A stretch of 64,000 nt of DNA from Croceicoccus marinus (GCF_001661675.2 NZ_CP019602.1:1699501-1763500), one strand, 5' to 3'. Shown: positions 17,567-28,027, numbered from the stretch's first letter. Notes: generated by a model not told the origin, from the sequence alone. Program-made: numbers and translations.

Positions 17567-18327
17567 AGGAAATTCATGAAGCTCAGCCCGACCAGAATGG
17601 CCACGGGCAGCAGCCCGTCGATCCGGTCGAACACGCCGCCATGGCCGGGGATCAGGTTCGACGAATCCTTCATCGCCGCCTTGCGTTTCATCCAGCTTTC
17701 GAAGAAATCGCCCGCCTGCGCCGCCACCGCCAGCACCGCGCCCGCCGCAGCATAGACCGGCGACATCGGCGCCAGCAGCAGCTCGCCCACGCCCTGCCCG
17801 GTCTCGCCATCAGCCGCGATCAGCACCGCCATGATGATCCACAGGAACAGCGCCGCGCCCAGCATGCCCCCCAGCAGCCCCGCCCAGGTCTTCGACGGGC
17901 TGATGCGCGGCGCAATCTTGGGCCCGCCGAACGTGCGTCCCGCGAAATAGGCGCAACTGTCGGTAAAGATCACTACCCCGATGATCACCGGAAGCGCGTC
18001 GAGCGGCAGTTCCAGCAGCAGCCATGCCGCCAGCCCGATATACAGCACCCCGCCCGCGAACCAGATCGCCTTGGCGAATGTCGAGAGCGAGCGCGTGCGG
18101 ACCATGCGCTGCCATTCCCACAGGCAAGCCGCGGCGACCGCCACGATCAGCACCGTCACCGCCCAGCCGCCGACCCAGAACGCCAGCGCCACGACCGCCA
18201 GCATCACCGCGGCAGAGGCCGCGCGCTTGGGCAAATCCGACGTGCGGATCGCCAGCGGCACGCGCATCGCGCGCTTCAGCCGGTCGCGCTTGCGCCGGGA
18301 CAGCATATCGGGTTCAGCGCCCGCCAT
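17563..18327 (-). CDS. cdsA: Phosphatidate cytidylyltransferase CdsA
   Basis: 254 aa polytopic membrane enzyme making CDP-diacylglycerol, the precursor of all phospholipids. The family signature is in the C-terminal half (DSCAYFAGRTFGG, then SPSKTWAGLLGG) and several membrane helices precede it. The ATG at 18327 overlaps the last 14 bases of uppS. The basic N-terminus (MLSRRKRDRLKR from an internal Met) could be an alternative start. Confidence 0.94.
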   Translation of the reverse strand: MAGAEPDMLSRRKRDRLKRAMRVPLAIRTSDLPKRAASAAVMLAVVALAFWVGGWAVTVLIVAVAAACLWEWQRMVRTRSLSTFAKAIWFAGGVLYIGLAAWLLLELPLDALPVIIGVVIFTDSCAYFAGRTFGGPKIAPRISPSKTWAGLLGGMLGAALFLWIIMAVLIAADGETGQGVGELLLAPMSPVYAAAGAVLAVAAQAGDFFESWMKRKAAMKDSSNLIPGHGGVFDRIDGLLPVAILVGLSFMNFL

Positions 18328-19039
18328 AACGCCTTTCGCGGGCGCCGAAACTGGCGACCGCTTCCTGGAAATGCTCGGGCGTGAAATCGGGCCACAGCAC
18401 GTCGGTGAAATACAGCTCGGCATAGGCCGCCTGCCACAGCAGGAAGTTCGACAGCCGGATCTCTCCGCTGGTGCGGATCAGCAGGTCGAGCGGCGGCAGG
18501 TCCGCGGTGTCGAGATGGGCCGAAATCGTGTCCACCGTCACCACGCCCGCCTGCGCCGCGGCCGCCGCGGCGCGCGCGATTTCCTGCTGCGCGCCATAGT
18601 TCAGCGCCACGGTCAGCACCGTGCCGGTATTATGCGCGGTGCGCGCCAGCGCATCGTCGATCAGCGCCACCGCCTCGGGATCGAACGCGGAATGGTCGCC
18701 GATGATGCGCAGCTTCACCCCGTTCTCGATCATCTCGCCCAGGTCAGAGCGGATGAAATGCTTCATCAGCGTGGTAAGGTCGGCAATCTCCTCCTCGGTC
18801 CGCTTCCAGTTCTCGGAACTGAAGGCGTACAGGGTCAGGGCGTCGATTCCCGTGCCGCGCAGCGAGCGGACCAGCTTTCGCACCGCCTCCACGCCCTTGC
18901 GGTGCCCCATCGCGCGGGGGAGCAGGCGCTTCTTGGCCCACCGCCCGTTGCCATCCATGATGATGGCGACATGGCGCGGCCCGGCGCCATGGGTGCCGCC
19001 GCCTTTCGCGATGGAAACCGAAGGCGCAGGCACGTTCAC
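18314..19039 (-). CDS. uppS: Undecaprenyl diphosphate synthase
   Basis: 241 aa cis-prenyltransferase making the C55 carrier for peptidoglycan and other glycans. The P-loop-like opening [10 protein letters not shown] contains the catalytic Asp, and the C-terminal [15 protein letters not shown] and YAELYFT motifs are complete. The start is GTG 19039, overlapping the frr stop as GTGA; no ATG fits before the conserved region. A long frame reading back through frr is a shadow. Confidence 0.96.
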   Translation of the reverse strand: MNVPAPSVSIAKGGGTHGAGPRHVAIIMDGNGRWAKKRLLPRAMGHRKGVEAVRKLVRSLRGTGIDALTLYAFSSENWKRTEEEIADLTTLMKHFIRSDLGEMIENGVKLRIIGDHSAFDPEAVALIDDALARTAHNTGTVLTVALNYGAQQEIARAAAAAAQAGVVTVDTISAHLDTADLPPLDLLIRTSGEIRLSNFLLWQAAYAELYFTDVLWPDFTPEHFQEAVASFGARERRYGGR

Positions 19040-19593
19040 TGGCTCAGGATTTCCTTTTCCTTCGCCTCGGCCGCCTTGTCGGTCTCGGCCACGTATTTGT
19101 CGGTCAGCTTCTGGACCTCGTCCTCGGACCGCTTGCGGTCGTCTTCCGAGATTTCCTTCTTCTTCTCGTCTTCCTTCAGCGCTTCCATGCCGTCGCGGCG
19201 CACGTTGCGGATCGCGATCTTGGCGGCCTCGGCATATTTGCCGGCCAGCTTGGCCAGCTCCTTGCGGCGCTCCTCGGTCAGGTCGGGGATCGGCAGGCGC
19301 AATGTCTGGCCGTCGATCGACGGGTTCAGGCCCAGCCCGGCATGCGCGATGCCCTTTTCCACCGCGGTCATGTTCGAACGGTCCCACACCTGGACCGACA
19401 GCATGCGCGGTTCGGGCGCGGACACGGTCGCCACCTGGTTCAGCGGCATCATCGCGCCATAGACCTCGACCACCACGGGATCGAGCAGCGAGGTATTGGC
19501 GCGCCCGGTACGCAGACCCGCCAGGTCGCTCTTCAGCGCTTCCACGGCGCCGGCCATGCGGCGTTCCAGATCGGCCTTGTCGAATTTGGCCAT
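19036..19593 (-). CDS. frr: Ribosome recycling factor
   Basis: 185 aa, the standard size, mostly helical, with the conserved [19 protein letters not shown] and the C-terminal region that splits post-termination ribosomes together with EF-G. The start ATG 19593 ([10 protein letters not shown]) is preceded by GAGAGGAA. It lies downstream of pyrH, separated by a short gap holding a 16-bp repeat. Confidence 0.97.
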   Translation of the reverse strand: MAKFDKADLERRMAGAVEALKSDLAGLRTGRANTSLLDPVVVEVYGAMMPLNQVATVSAPEPRMLSVQVWDRSNMTAVEKGIAHAGLGLNPSIDGQTLRLPIPDLTEERRKELAKLAGKYAEAAKIAIRNVRRDGMEALKEDEKKKEISEDDRKRSEDEVQKLTDKYVAETDKAAEAKEKEILSQ

Positions 19594-19636
19594 GGTCAGT
19601 TCCTCTCGGTTCACATCAAGCGGGCCACACGCCCGA

Positions 19637-19684
19637 TAAAAATTCGGCCCAATAAAAATTCGGCCCGGTAAAAATCAGGTCCCG
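19637..19684. repeat. 16-bp tandem repeat between frr and pyrH
   Basis: Three head-to-tail units of 16 bases: TAAAAATTCGGCCCAA, TAAAAATTCGGCCCGG, and a degenerate TAAAAATCAGGTCCCG. They fill most of the pyrH-frr spacer and start within six bases of the pyrH stop. No stem or T-run typical of a terminator is formed. Confidence 0.85.
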
Positions 19685-19689
19685 GAAAT

Positions 19690-20412
19690 TCAGTCGCCGG
19701 CGCCCACCACGGTCTGCGTCCCCTCGCCCGCCAGCACGCGGGCCAGATTGCCCCGCTCGCGGATCGAGAACACGACGATGGGTATGTCGTTGTCGCGGCA
19801 CAAGGCCACGGCGCTGGCGTCCATCACTTTCAGGTTGTCGGCCAGCACCCGGTCGTAACCCACGGTTTCGTAACGCACCGCCGACGGATCCTTCTTGGGA
19901 TCGGCGTTATAGACGCCGTCGACGCTGGTGCCCTTGAACAGCGCGTCGCATCTCATTTCCGCCGCGCGCAGCGCCGCGCCGCTGTCGGTGGTGAAATAGG
20001 GCGCGCCCACGCCCGCGGCGAATATCACGATGCGGCCCTTTTCCATGTGGCGTTCGGCGCGGCGGCGGATCACCGGTTCGCACACCTGGTCCATCTGCAC
20101 GGCGGACTGCACGCGCGTTTCCACGCCGATCTGTTCCAGCGCGCTTTGCATCGCCAGCGCGTTCATCACCGTGGCCAGCATGCCCATGTAGTCGGCCTGC
20201 GCGCGGTCCATCCCCTTGGCCGCGCCCGCCATGCCGCGAAAGATGTTGCCGCCGCCGATGACCAGGCAGATTTCCAGTCCGGTTTCCTTCGCCGCCTTCA
20301 CCTCCTGCGCCAGCTTGGCGACGTAATCGGTGTCGATGCCAAAGGGCTGGTCGCCCATCAGGACTTCGCCCGAAAGCTTCAGGAGGATGCGTTTGAACTG
20401 CGGAAGGGGCAT
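19690..20412 (-). CDS. pyrH: UMP kinase
   Basis: 240 aa hexameric amino acid kinase-fold enzyme phosphorylating UMP to UDP. It opens with the conserved [12 protein letters not shown], contains GGGNIFRG, and ends with TVVGAGD. The ATG at 20412 (MPLPQFKR) is preferred; a TTG three codons upstream is also in frame. In most relatives pyrH follows tsf directly; here an acyltransferase gene stands between them. Confidence 0.96.
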   Translation of the reverse strand: MPLPQFKRILLKLSGEVLMGDQPFGIDTDYVAKLAQEVKAAKETGLEICLVIGGGNIFRGMAGAAKGMDRAQADYMGMLATVMNALAMQSALEQIGVETRVQSAVQMDQVCEPVIRRRAERHMEKGRIVIFAAGVGAPYFTTDSGAALRAAEMRCDALFKGTSVDGVYNADPKKDPSAVRYETVGYDRVLADNLKVMDASAVALCRDNDIPIVVFSIRERGNLARVLAGEGTQTVVGAGD

Positions 20413-20684
20413 GAAGGACAAGTCTCTGCGCGGACGGTGAAGGAGTGGAAGAGGCCTTAAAACCGACCGGCGCGAAAGCCAAGTGCGCTGTTGGGCTTAT
20501 TCGGGATGATGCGTTACCCGATCAGGTCTTGTGAACTCACGGTTGCGTTAGGGCGGCGTGGCTCCGCTCAATCAACCGGTCACCGGTAAGGCAGTGGCTA
20601 TATCTGCCAGCCCTGCATCTTATGCCCAAGACTGCAGCAATGGCACGGCCCGGCACCCAAGCCGGCGCATCGCCCCCCCGGCGG

Positions 20685-21791
20685 TCATGCGCCGACGATC
20701 TGGCGGCTGTGCGTGCCGGACAGGCGCCTGATCACCGCCACCGCCAGGACCGACAGCCCGAAGACCACCGCCGTGCTCAGCAAATAGAGCGTGATGCCCG
20801 CAAGGCGGCCGCCGAAGAACTGCCGTTCGACCAGCTGCGACACCAGCGCGATCGCGTAATAATGCACGAAGAAGATGCCGAAGCTGATGTCACCGACATA
20901 GCGCAGCCAGCGCGGCGTTTGCCGGACATGAAGCGCAAGCATGCCCGTCAGCCCGATGCAGAAGGCGATCTTGGTCACGAACAGGAAATTGTCATGAAAC
21001 GGGGCCCCGGCAGCGGGTCCCCAGAAGGGCAGGAAAATGCACAGCATCATCGCCAGCCAGCCCAGCACCGGCACCGCCGTCAGCCGGCCGGCGAAATGCG
21101 ACATCACCATGCCGATCAGGTAGACGGGCAGATAGAACAGGAAGTTCTGGAACGGGTTGTCATCCGCCGCCGACCGTCCGACCACCATCGAAACCGCCAG
21201 CAAGGGCAGTATCAACCAGTAGAAAACCGGGACCCTGTCCATCCGCGCCAGGACCGGCGCGGCCAAATAGAAAATCGCCATCATCGGGATGAACCAGAAA
21301 GGTGCCAGATGGGAACCCGTCGCCAGCATCGCGCCAAGCTGGGCCAGCGCGCCATACTCGGCAGCGGCGCTGACATGGGGGGCAGGCTCCTTCAGCCCCG
21401 CCAGATAGATCGCCAGCGCAGGCAGCGACATGACCAGATAAGGGAGCCCCACATTGCGCAGCTTTGTCCTGAGATAGGACCCATAGCTGAACCGCCCCAG
21501 CAGATACTGGAACAGGAAGCCCGATACGAAGATGAAGATCAGGTTGATATGCCGGAACAGCAGTCCGAAAGGCTCGGACTTGATCAACCCGCTCGGCGGA
21601 AACGGGTCGCGCATATGGGTGGCCACGACGATGATGATCGCCATGGCCCGCAGCAGATCGATGAATTCAAGCCTCTGTCGGCGCTGCGATCCGGCGGCGG
21701 GCAAGGATGACCCCGCCTTGCCGGTAAGATGCGCGTCCCGATAAAGCCCGACATTTGCAGGTACTGACAAAACAGATCCTCTCGGCGGCAC
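20685..21791 (-). CDS. Acyltransferase 3 family membrane protein
   Basis: About 360-368 aa with ten or so membrane helices. The opening RLEFIDLLRAMAIIIVVATHM, with the His in the first helix, is the acyltransferase-3 signature; IFIFVSGFLFQ is the second conserved block. Members O-acetylate or succinylate glycans and lipids at the inner membrane; the substrate is unknown here. The first start is GTG 21791; a TTG at 21770 has a better ribosome site (AGAGGA). The position between tsf and pyrH breaks a conserved order and suggests a later insertion. Confidence 0.85.
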   Translation of the reverse strand: MPPRGSVLSVPANVGLYRDAHLTGKAGSSLPAAGSQRRQRLEFIDLLRAMAIIIVVATHMRDPFPPSGLIKSEPFGLLFRHINLIFIFVSGFLFQYLLGRFSYGSYLRTKLRNVGLPYLVMSLPALAIYLAGLKEPAPHVSAAAEYGALAQLGAMLATGSHLAPFWFIPMMAIFYLAAPVLARMDRVPVFYWLILPLLAVSMVVGRSAADDNPFQNFLFYLPVYLIGMVMSHFAGRLTAVPVLGWLAMMLCIFLPFWGPAAGAPFHDNFLFVTKIAFCIGLTGMLALHVRQTPRWLRYVGDISFGIFFVHYYAIALVSQLVERQFFGGRLAGITLYLLSTAVVFGLSVLAVAVIRRLSGTHSRQIVGA

Positions 21792-21962
21792 AGACCTGAT
21801 CGACCAGCCCGGCGGGTCTGGCCCCTGCCAGCATTCCGGGACTTATTCCATTTCCATTAGTCGTTTGCGCCAGTATTAGCTCTTGTGATGTAGGCGATAT
21901 CCCTTAGCGGCAGACAGGCCTGTTACTCCGACAGAATGGCGGCCGGGGCGATGGACCAATGG

Positions 21963-22000
21963 AAAAGGGCCGATGAAGCATATGCTCCACCGGCCCTTCC
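21963..22000 (-). terminator. Terminator after tsf
   Basis: On the minus strand AAGGGCCG pairs with CGGCCCTT (plus-strand arms 21965-21972 and 21991-21998), with an inner GGAGCA/TGCTTC extension and TTTTCC following the stem. It lies about 30 bases after the tsf stop, closing the rpsB-tsf unit before the acyltransferase gene. Confidence 0.8.
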
Positions 22001-22029
22001 CGATTTCACCAGCGTGAAAGGCTGAACGA

Positions 22030-22953
22030 TCAGCCCCCGACGGCAGCGGCGACTTCAGCTGCGAAGTCACTCTCTTCCTTCTCGATGCCTTCGCCGAGCT
22101 GGAAGCGGACATAGTCCTTCAGCACGATCTTGGCGCCCGCATCCTTGCCGGCCTGGTCGACGACCTGCTGGATCGGAGTCTTGTTGTCCATCACGAAGAT
22201 CTGCGACAGCAGGGCGTTCTCCTTGGCGTATTTCGCCACGGCGCCTTCGACCATCTTTTCCTGCACGTTCTCGGGCTTGCCGCTCTCGGCAGCCTTGTCG
22301 CGGGCGATGGCGCGCTCACGCTCGATCACCTCGGCGTCGAGGCCTTCGGCGGTCAGCGCCTGCGGGAACGCCGCGGCGATGTGCATGGCCAGCTGGCGGC
22401 CCAGCTCTTCCAGCTTCTCAGCCGGAGCCGAGCTTTCCAGCGCGACCAGCACGCCGATCTTGCCCAGGTTCGGCGCGGCGGCGTTGTGCATGTAGGGCAC
22501 GACCACGCCTTCGCTGACCGCGACCAACTTGATGCGGCGGATCTGCTGGTTCTCGCCGATGGTGGCGACATTGTCGGTAAGCTTGTCGCCGACGGTGGTG
22601 CCGCCGGGATAGGAAGCACCCTTAAGCGCATCGACATCGTCACCATCGACATTCAGGGCAACCTGCGTCGCAGTGCGGACGAAGTCCTGGAACTGCTCGT
22701 TCTTGGCGACGAAGTCGGTTTCCGAGTTCACCTCGACCGCAACGCCCTTGGTGCCTTCGACGGCCACGCCAACCAGGCCCTCGGCCGCGGTGCGGCTGGA
22801 CTTCTTGGCGGCGGCGGCAAGACCCTTGGCGCGCAGGAAATCGACGGCGGCTTCCATGTCGCCGTTCGTTTCTTCCAGCGCCTTCTTGCAATCCATCATG
22901 CCTGCGCCGCTCTTCTCGCGCAGGGCTTTCACGTCAGCGGCGGTGTAAGCCAT
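22030..22953 (-). CDS. tsf: Elongation factor Ts
   Basis: 307 aa guanine-nucleotide exchange factor for EF-Tu. It has the N-terminal UBA-like domain ([20 protein letters not shown]), then the TDFVAKN motif that inserts into EF-Tu, and a C-terminal coiled core. Length and order after rpsB are standard. The ATG start ([11 protein letters not shown]) matches the family. Confidence 0.98.
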   Translation of the reverse strand: MAYTAADVKALREKSGAGMMDCKKALEETNGDMEAAVDFLRAKGLAAAAKKSSRTAAEGLVGVAVEGTKGVAVEVNSETDFVAKNEQFQDFVRTATQVALNVDGDDVDALKGASYPGGTTVGDKLTDNVATIGENQQIRRIKLVAVSEGVVVPYMHNAAAPNLGKIGVLVALESSAPAEKLEELGRQLAMHIAAAFPQALTAEGLDAEVIERERAIARDKAAESGKPENVQEKMVEGAVAKYAKENALLSQIFVMDNKTPIQQVVDQAGKDAGAKIVLKDYVRFQLGEGIEKEESDFAAEVAAAVGG

Positions 22954-23100
22954 CGCTCATGTCCTTTTTCAGATGTGATGCCCGGCAGGCGCGCGATGCG
23001 CAGACCGGCCGGGCAGAAATTTTCCGTAAAGGCCGCTTCTCAAGCAGCCTTCGGTGACGCGGGCATGACGGCAAGGTCATGCGCCGCGTCCAAGACCGGA

Positions 23101-23853
23101 TCAGCCGGCGACTTCTTCCGCAACCGGCTCTTCCATGGCGCCGATATCGACACCGGAATCCGCCACGCCCTTCTGGCCACCGCGGCGAGCCGCCCCGGCA
23201 ATGGCGTCGCAGTACAGGCGCACGGCGCGGGCCGCGTCGTCGTTACCCGGGATCGGGAACGAGATGCCCGAGGGATCGACATTGGTGTCGAGCACGGCGA
23301 CGACGGGGATGCCAAGGACGTTGGCTTCCTTGATGGCCAGTTCCTCGACATTGGCGTCGATCACGAACATCACGTCCGGAATGCCGCCCATGTCGCGAAT
23401 GCCGCCCAGCGACATCTCAAGCTTGTCGCGCTTGCGGGTCATGTCGAGGATTTCCTTCTTGGTCAGGCCCGAAACGTCGCCCGACAGCTGTTCCTCGATG
23501 GTCTTCAGCTTCTTGATCGATTTCGACACGGTCTGCCAGTTGGTCAGCATGCCGCCCAGCCAGCGGTGGTTGACGAAATACTGGCCCGATGCCAGCGCGG
23601 CTTCGCGGATCGGGTCCTGAGCCTGCCTCTTGGTGCCGACGAACAGCACCTTGCCACCCGCCTGCGCGGTGGACGACACGAAGTCGAGCGCGCGCTGGAA
23701 CAGCGGCACGGTCTGCGACAGGTCGATGATGTGAACACCGTTGCGGGCGCCGAAGATATACGGCTTCATCCGCGGGTTCCAGCGGTGGGTCTGGTGGCCG
23801 AAGTGTGCGCCGGCCTCGATCAATTGCTGCATGGTGACGCCAGTGGACGCCAT
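23101..23853 (-). CDS. rpsB: Ribosomal protein S2
   Basis: 250 aa small-subunit protein. Conserved opening [23 protein letters not shown], then FVGTKRQAQ and the [14 protein letters not shown] block. An acidic tail ([10 protein letters not shown]) ends the protein. The start at 23853 gives the usual short leader before MQQLIEAG. The first gene of the rpsB-tsf unit. Confidence 0.98.
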   Translation of the reverse strand: MASTGVTMQQLIEAGAHFGHQTHRWNPRMKPYIFGARNGVHIIDLSQTVPLFQRALDFVSSTAQAGGKVLFVGTKRQAQDPIREAALASGQYFVNHRWLGGMLTNWQTVSKSIKKLKTIEEQLSGDVSGLTKKEILDMTRKRDKLEMSLGGIRDMGGIPDVMFVIDANVEELAIKEANVLGIPVVAVLDTNVDPSGISFPIPGNDDAARAVRLYCDAIAGAARRGGQKGVADSGVDIGAMEEPVAEEVAG

Positions 23854-24196
23854 AATCGTTTCCTTTCCGGTTTGACCTCTGGAAGGCGGATGACCCGGAA
23901 AGACATGCTTCCCGCGGCACCGGTTGATGTGTGCCTTCCATGTGGATTTGCCCGCACGGCCGGTCCGGGGAATCCGGACATGGAATCATGCGAACGGCGC
24001 GCCCTTAGCGGTATTCGGCCCCCGTGAAAAGCCCCCGGGACAGAATGGGAGGTCGGGCCACCTTGGGATCAACGCTTGACAGCTCGGAACAAATAGTGAA
24101 CATACCGTTACGTAGTCAATTACGTATCAATGCCTAATCGTTCGGCAGATCGACCATCGATATTGCCGTATATGGAACAAAAGGGGATCGTATATC
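23854..24196. other. Intergenic gap upstream of rpsB
   Basis: About 340 bases between the divergent rpsB and the small membrane protein gene. The right part holds a good plus-strand promoter (separate entry) and two palindromic TACGTA hexamers (24109-24114 and 24121-24126), 12 bases apart, that could bind a dimeric regulator. The left part is the rpsB leader; I do not recognise a known leader RNA there. Confidence 0.45.
24076..24104 (+). promoter_or_regulatory. Sigma-70-like promoter
   Basis: Consensus -35 TTGACA (24076-24081), 17-base spacer, -10 AACATA (24099-24104). It points to the small membrane protein gene starting at 24197, leaving a leader of about 85 bases that contains the paired TACGTA palindromes. 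Confidence 0.55.
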
Positions 24197-24463
24197 ATGG
24201 CCGAATTTTTCGCAATCGCGCCAGTGCTGGCATTTGCCGCCTTCGCCCTTGGCTGCGTGTTCGCCATACGGTCGATGTTGCAGGACATGGCAAACATGTT
24301 CCGGCAGATCGCCGAGCAACCGGTGCTGTCATCCGTGGAGCATAGTCCCACGGAACGCCGCGAACCGCGACGCACTACCGCCGGGGCAGAGATCGTCGAA
24401 CTGCCGCGACGGGCCGCTGCGATCAGGCCAAGGTCGTGCGAGCATCTTCCCGCCGCCGCCTGA
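24197..24463 (+). CDS. Small membrane protein, unknown
   Basis: 88 aa, not recognised. One N-terminal membrane helix (FFAIAPVLAFAAFALGCVFAI), a short amphipathic stretch (SMLQDMANMFRQIAEQ), then a basic, arginine-rich tail with little predicted structure. AAGGGG precedes the ATG, and a strong promoter lies upstream, so it is probably expressed. Its last 41 bases overlap the 3' end of the convergent pss gene. Confidence 0.6.
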   Translation: MAEFFAIAPVLAFAAFALGCVFAIRSMLQDMANMFRQIAEQPVLSSVEHSPTERREPRRTTAGAEIVELPRRAAAIRPRSCEHLPAAA

Positions 24464-25283
24464 CACTGCGATAGCGCCACCAGCCATAGGGTAGCAGCGC
24501 GATATACACGACCGATACCGCGACCAGTGTCAGCCACGGCTCCAGCAGCAACGCGGCGCCCAGAAGGCCGACGAAAGCGATCAGCTCGATCCGAACCGAG
24601 CGGCCGGGCTTGAAGGATGTCCAGCTAAGCGTCGCCAGGTTCGAGATCATAAGGAACGCGATCAGCACGACCCAGATCGCGACCAGCACGGGGTCGCGGA
24701 ACAACGCCTCGTCCGTCGCCATCCACAGATAGAGCGGCAGGAACGCCAGACCGCCGCCGATCGGTGCGGGAACGCCCGTCAGGAAACCGGCCGACTTGTG
24801 CGGCTGGTCCTCCTCATCGATCTGCGCGTTGAAGCGGGCAAGACGCAGCATGCAGCACAGCGCCAAAGCAAGCGAGGCGAACCAGCCGATCCGCGGCAGG
24901 TCCTGCAGGGACCATAGAAACAGGATCAGGGCCGGCGCAACGCCGAAGGACAAGGAATCGGCCAGGCTGTCCAGCTCGGCTCCGAACCGGCTCTGCGCCT
25001 TCAGCAGCCGCGCGATGCGTCCGTCTATCCCGTCGAGCGCGCCTGCGGTCAGCACCGCCAGCACCGACATGCTCCAATTGCCATCGATGGCAAAGCGGAT
25101 ACCCGTCAGGCCAAGGCACAGCGCAGCGGCGGTAATGGCGTTGGGGGTGACGGCCCGCATGGACAGCCCCTTGGAACTGCGGCGCGGCACCGGGCGCTCG
25201 CCATGCGTGATCCGGGGCCCGATATCGCCGTCGGCGTTCCGCGGATCATCGACGGATCTACCGTTTTCAATTCCGTCGCTCAT
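24423..25283 (-). CDS. pssA: CDP-diacylglycerol-serine O-phosphatidyltransferase
   Basis: 286 aa CDP-alcohol phosphatidyltransferase. The catalytic motif reads DGIDGRIARLLKAQSRFGAE followed by LDSLAD, fitting the DG-x2-AR-x8-G-x3-D-x3-D pattern, with several membrane helices around it. It makes phosphatidylserine from CDP-diacylglycerol and serine. A 40-residue basic N-terminal extension precedes the domain. The ATG overlaps the psd stop (TAATG), and the two genes form the phosphatidylethanolamine operon. Confidence 0.94.
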   Translation of the reverse strand: MSDGIENGRSVDDPRNADGDIGPRITHGERPVPRRSSKGLSMRAVTPNAITAAALCLGLTGIRFAIDGNWSMSVLAVLTAGALDGIDGRIARLLKAQSRFGAELDSLADSLSFGVAPALILFLWSLQDLPRIGWFASLALALCCMLRLARFNAQIDEEDQPHKSAGFLTGVPAPIGGGLAFLPLYLWMATDEALFRDPVLVAIWVVLIAFLMISNLATLSWTSFKPGRSVRIELIAFVGLLGAALLLEPWLTLVAVSVVYIALLPYGWWRYRSVRRRREDARTTLA

Positions 25284-26044
25284 TACAGCGCAATTCCTTC
25301 AATCAGCCGGGTCTGCCCGATACGGGCAAGAACCGTTTCGCCTGCGATAGCCTTCTGGCCCAGAACAACCGCAGGCTCGGTGCCCGCGGGCAGATAGATG
25401 TCGACGCGGCTGCCGAACCGGATCAGGCCGACGCGCTGGCCCGCCGCCAGCATGTCGCCGGGCTTCACGAACGGAACGATGCGCCGCGCGACCAGACCCG
25501 CGATCTGCGTGAAGCCGACCAGAACGCCATCCTCGCGCTCCATCAGCAGATGCTGCCGCTCGTTGTCCTCGCTCGCCTTGTCGAGGTCGGCGTTGACGAA
25601 CTTGCCGGGTATATAGACCAGCCGCCGCAGAGTGCCGGAAACCGGAGCGCGATTGATGTGGACGTCGAACACGCTCATGAAGATCGAAATGCGGATGACT
25701 TCGTCCGTGCCCAGACCTGCCGAGCCCGAACCGTCATCCATCTGCAGTTCCAGCGGCGGCGGAACCTTGCGGATCAGGGTGATCAACCCGTCCGCTGGCG
25801 AAACGATCGCGTCCGGATCCTGAGGCACGATCCGCCTGGGATCGCGGAAGAATGCAAACACGCCGAACGTCAGCACCAGCAGTGGCCAGCCCACGATTTC
25901 CCAATCGAGGACGAGCAGGAAAAACAGCGCGACGACGCCGGCGATCAGGCCGTACTTGCGCCCTTCGGGATGGACCGGCGGCCAGCTCCAGCCAGCTTCC
26001 CCGCGCCCCTCGTTGTCGAGAATTTCTCCTGCCATCCCCACCAT
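25283..26044 (-). CDS. psd: Phosphatidylserine decarboxylase proenzyme
   Basis: 253 aa, the short bacterial type. Two N-terminal membrane helices are followed by the decarboxylase domain with FFRDPRR and [12 protein letters not shown]. The self-cleavage site is the Gly-Ser in [11 protein letters not shown], where Ser becomes the pyruvoyl group. It converts phosphatidylserine to phosphatidylethanolamine. Starts at ATG 26044, or 26035 (MAGEILD). Confidence 0.95.
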   Translation of the reverse strand: MVGMAGEILDNEGRGEAGWSWPPVHPEGRKYGLIAGVVALFFLLVLDWEIVGWPLLVLTFGVFAFFRDPRRIVPQDPDAIVSPADGLITLIRKVPPPLELQMDDGSGSAGLGTDEVIRISIFMSVFDVHINRAPVSGTLRRLVYIPGKFVNADLDKASEDNERQHLLMEREDGVLVGFTQIAGLVARRIVPFVKPGDMLAAGQRVGLIRFGSRVDIYLPAGTEPAVVLGQKAIAGETVLARIGQTRLIEGIAL

Positions 26045-26127
26045 CTAGGGGCTGGCAGCCGCAGCGGCAAGCGCGACGGCCCGGCTTCGCAGCGAACCCA
26101 GGCCCCAGCGCAGCGCTGTCGGGGCAG

Positions 26128-26349
26128 TCAGCGGCGCGCCAGGGACGGGTTGATGCACCAGAACCCGGTGCCGTCGCCGTCACGCTCCAGCGTGCAGACA
26201 AGCCGCTCGCCCGTCCACAACTCCGCCCGGCGCCCCGCCATCTCGTTGTTGAGGACCGAGAGCGCCGAACTGGCGTCCATACCGTCGAATTCGATGAATT
26301 TCTCGATGCCGATCCCGTCGTCGGCAAGTTTCAGGCGGTAACTATGCAT
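26128..26349 (-). CDS. Small conserved-type cytosolic protein, unknown
   Basis: 73 aa from ATG 26349 (MHSYRLKLADDG). No membrane segment or known motif; a mixed alpha/beta pattern with two Cys-Trp neighbourhoods (LVCTLE and FWCINPS). Codon usage is like its neighbours. The frame could extend 20 codons upstream but that part looks non-coding. It lies between glpD and psd on the same strand with gaps on both sides. Function unknown. Confidence 0.6.
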   Translation of the reverse strand: MHSYRLKLADDGIGIEKFIEFDGMDASSALSVLNNEMAGRRAELWTGERLVCTLERDGDGTGFWCINPSLARR

Positions 26350-26491
26350 GATCCCGCTGTCCTTTCCGCCATGCAGGATGCGTGATCGGACCCCGTTTCG
26401 ACTCGGCATCCTGCGTGTGGCTGAAACTGCTTAACCGCCCGCGCCGCCGCGCGCTCCATCATTTGGCACAGGTGCGGGCGCAGGGCGGCAC

Positions 26492-28027
26492 TCAGCCATT
26501 GCCATTGCCGCTGCGCCTACCAGAAAGATAGGACCCGATCCGTTCCGCAACGCCCTCATCCGCATGCAATCCGATCTTGGAGCGCCGCCACAGAATATCC
26601 TCCGCCGTCCGCGCCCATTCGTGTTCGACCAGATAGTCGACCTCGCGCCGGGAGAGGGTTCCGCCAAAGTCTTCACCCAGCGCGGCAATAGATGCCGCCT
26701 CGCCCAGTACCAGTTCCGCCCTTGTACCATAGGCGCGCGCAAGCCGGTGCAGGAATGGGCGCGGAAAGCCGGGAAAACGACTGATCAGACCGCCAAGGAA
26801 TGCGTGGAAATCGCCGCCAGCCATCTCGCCGCCGGGCAGCGTGATCCCGGCGGTCCACGCCCGGCCCATTCGGGGAAAGAAAGGGGCAATCTGTTGCAGC
26901 GCATGTTCGGCAAGCCTGCGATAGGTCGTTATCTTCCCGCCAAAGATCGACAGCATCGGCGCGCGTCCCTTGCGCTCATCCCTCTCGCCCCCCGCGTCGA
27001 GATCCAGCACGTAATCGCGCGTCACTGCCGAGGCATCAGCCGCATGATCGTCATACAGCGGCCGGATACCCGCATAGCTCCACCTTACGTCTTCGGGCGC
27101 TATCGAGCGGCCGAAATAGCGGTTCGCGGTGTCGCACAGATAATGCGTTTCCTCCTCGCTGATCCCGGCCCTGCCCGGGGGGCCTTCCCACGGCTGGTCG
27201 GTGGTGCCGATCAGCGTGTAATCGTGCTCATAGGGAATGGCGAACACGATCCGGCGGTCGGGGTTCTGCAACATGAAGGCGTGATCGCCGTCATACAGGC
27301 GCGGGACCACGATATGGCTGCCCTTCACCAGCCGCACGCCGCGATCGTTCCTGGCGCGGCCCAGCTTGCGCAATATGTCGTCCACCCAAGGACCGGCCGC
27401 ATTGACGAGCATGGCCGCACGCACCTCGCTCGTCCCCCGTTCGTCCTCAAGCGTCGCGGCCCACCGCCCCTCCTCCTCTCGCGCGGCGACAAGCCGGGTT
27501 CGCGTGCGGATATCAGCGCCGCTCAGCGCGGCGTCCATCGCGTTCAGCACGGTGAGGCGGCTGTCCTCCACCCAGCAGTCGGAATAGACGAAGGCCTTGC
27601 CGCCATCCTTCAGCCCTTCGCCCATCGGATCTGACGACAGATCGATCGTGCCGGTCCCCGGCAGTTTCCGCCGCCCGCCGATATGATCGTAGAGAAACAG
27701 CCCCGCGCGCACCATCCAGGCGGGCCGCGGCGATTGCGACTGCGGCAGCACGAAGCGCAGCGGCCAGATGATATGCGGCGCCATGGCCAGCAGGCGCTCA
27801 CGCTCGATCAGGGATTCGCGCACCAAAGCGATCTCGCCATATTCGAGATAGCGCAGCCCGCCGTGGATCAGCTTGGTGGATGAAGAGGATGTGTAGTTCG
27901 CCAGATCGTCCTGCTCGACCAGCAGCACCCGCAGGCCCCTGCCCGCCGCATCGCGGGCGATCCCCGCGCCGTTGATCCCGCCGCCGACGATCAGCAGATC
28001 GAATTCGGCCATTCCGTCCTTCGCCAC
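26492..28027 (-). CDS. glpD: Glycerol-3-phosphate dehydrogenase (FAD, aerobic)
   Basis: 511 aa membrane-associated flavoenzyme oxidising glycerol-3-phosphate to dihydroxyacetone phosphate and feeding the quinone pool. The FAD motif is [21 protein letters not shown], followed by [16 protein letters not shown] and the C-terminal GlpD cap domain. GTG 28027 is chosen because AAAGGAG lies five bases before it; ATG 28012 and ATG 28054 are alternatives. Divergent from glpK with under 80 bases between them, so the promoters probably overlap. No glpR or glpF is adjacent. Confidence 0.95.
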   Translation of the reverse strand: MAKDGMAEFDLLIVGGGINGAGIARDAAGRGLRVLLVEQDDLANYTSSSSTKLIHGGLRYLEYGEIALVRESLIERERLLAMAPHIIWPLRFVLPQSQSPRPAWMVRAGLFLYDHIGGRRKLPGTGTIDLSSDPMGEGLKDGGKAFVYSDCWVEDSRLTVLNAMDAALSGADIRTRTRLVAAREEEGRWAATLEDERGTSEVRAAMLVNAAGPWVDDILRKLGRARNDRGVRLVKGSHIVVPRLYDGDHAFMLQNPDRRIVFAIPYEHDYTLIGTTDQPWEGPPGRAGISEEETHYLCDTANRYFGRSIAPEDVRWSYAGIRPLYDDHAADASAVTRDYVLDLDAGGERDERKGRAPMLSIFGGKITTYRRLAEHALQQIAPFFPRMGRAWTAGITLPGGEMAGGDFHAFLGGLISRFPGFPRPFLHRLARAYGTRAELVLGEAASIAALGEDFGGTLSRREVDYLVEHEWARTAEDILWRRSKIGLHADEGVAERIGSYLSGRRSGNGNG

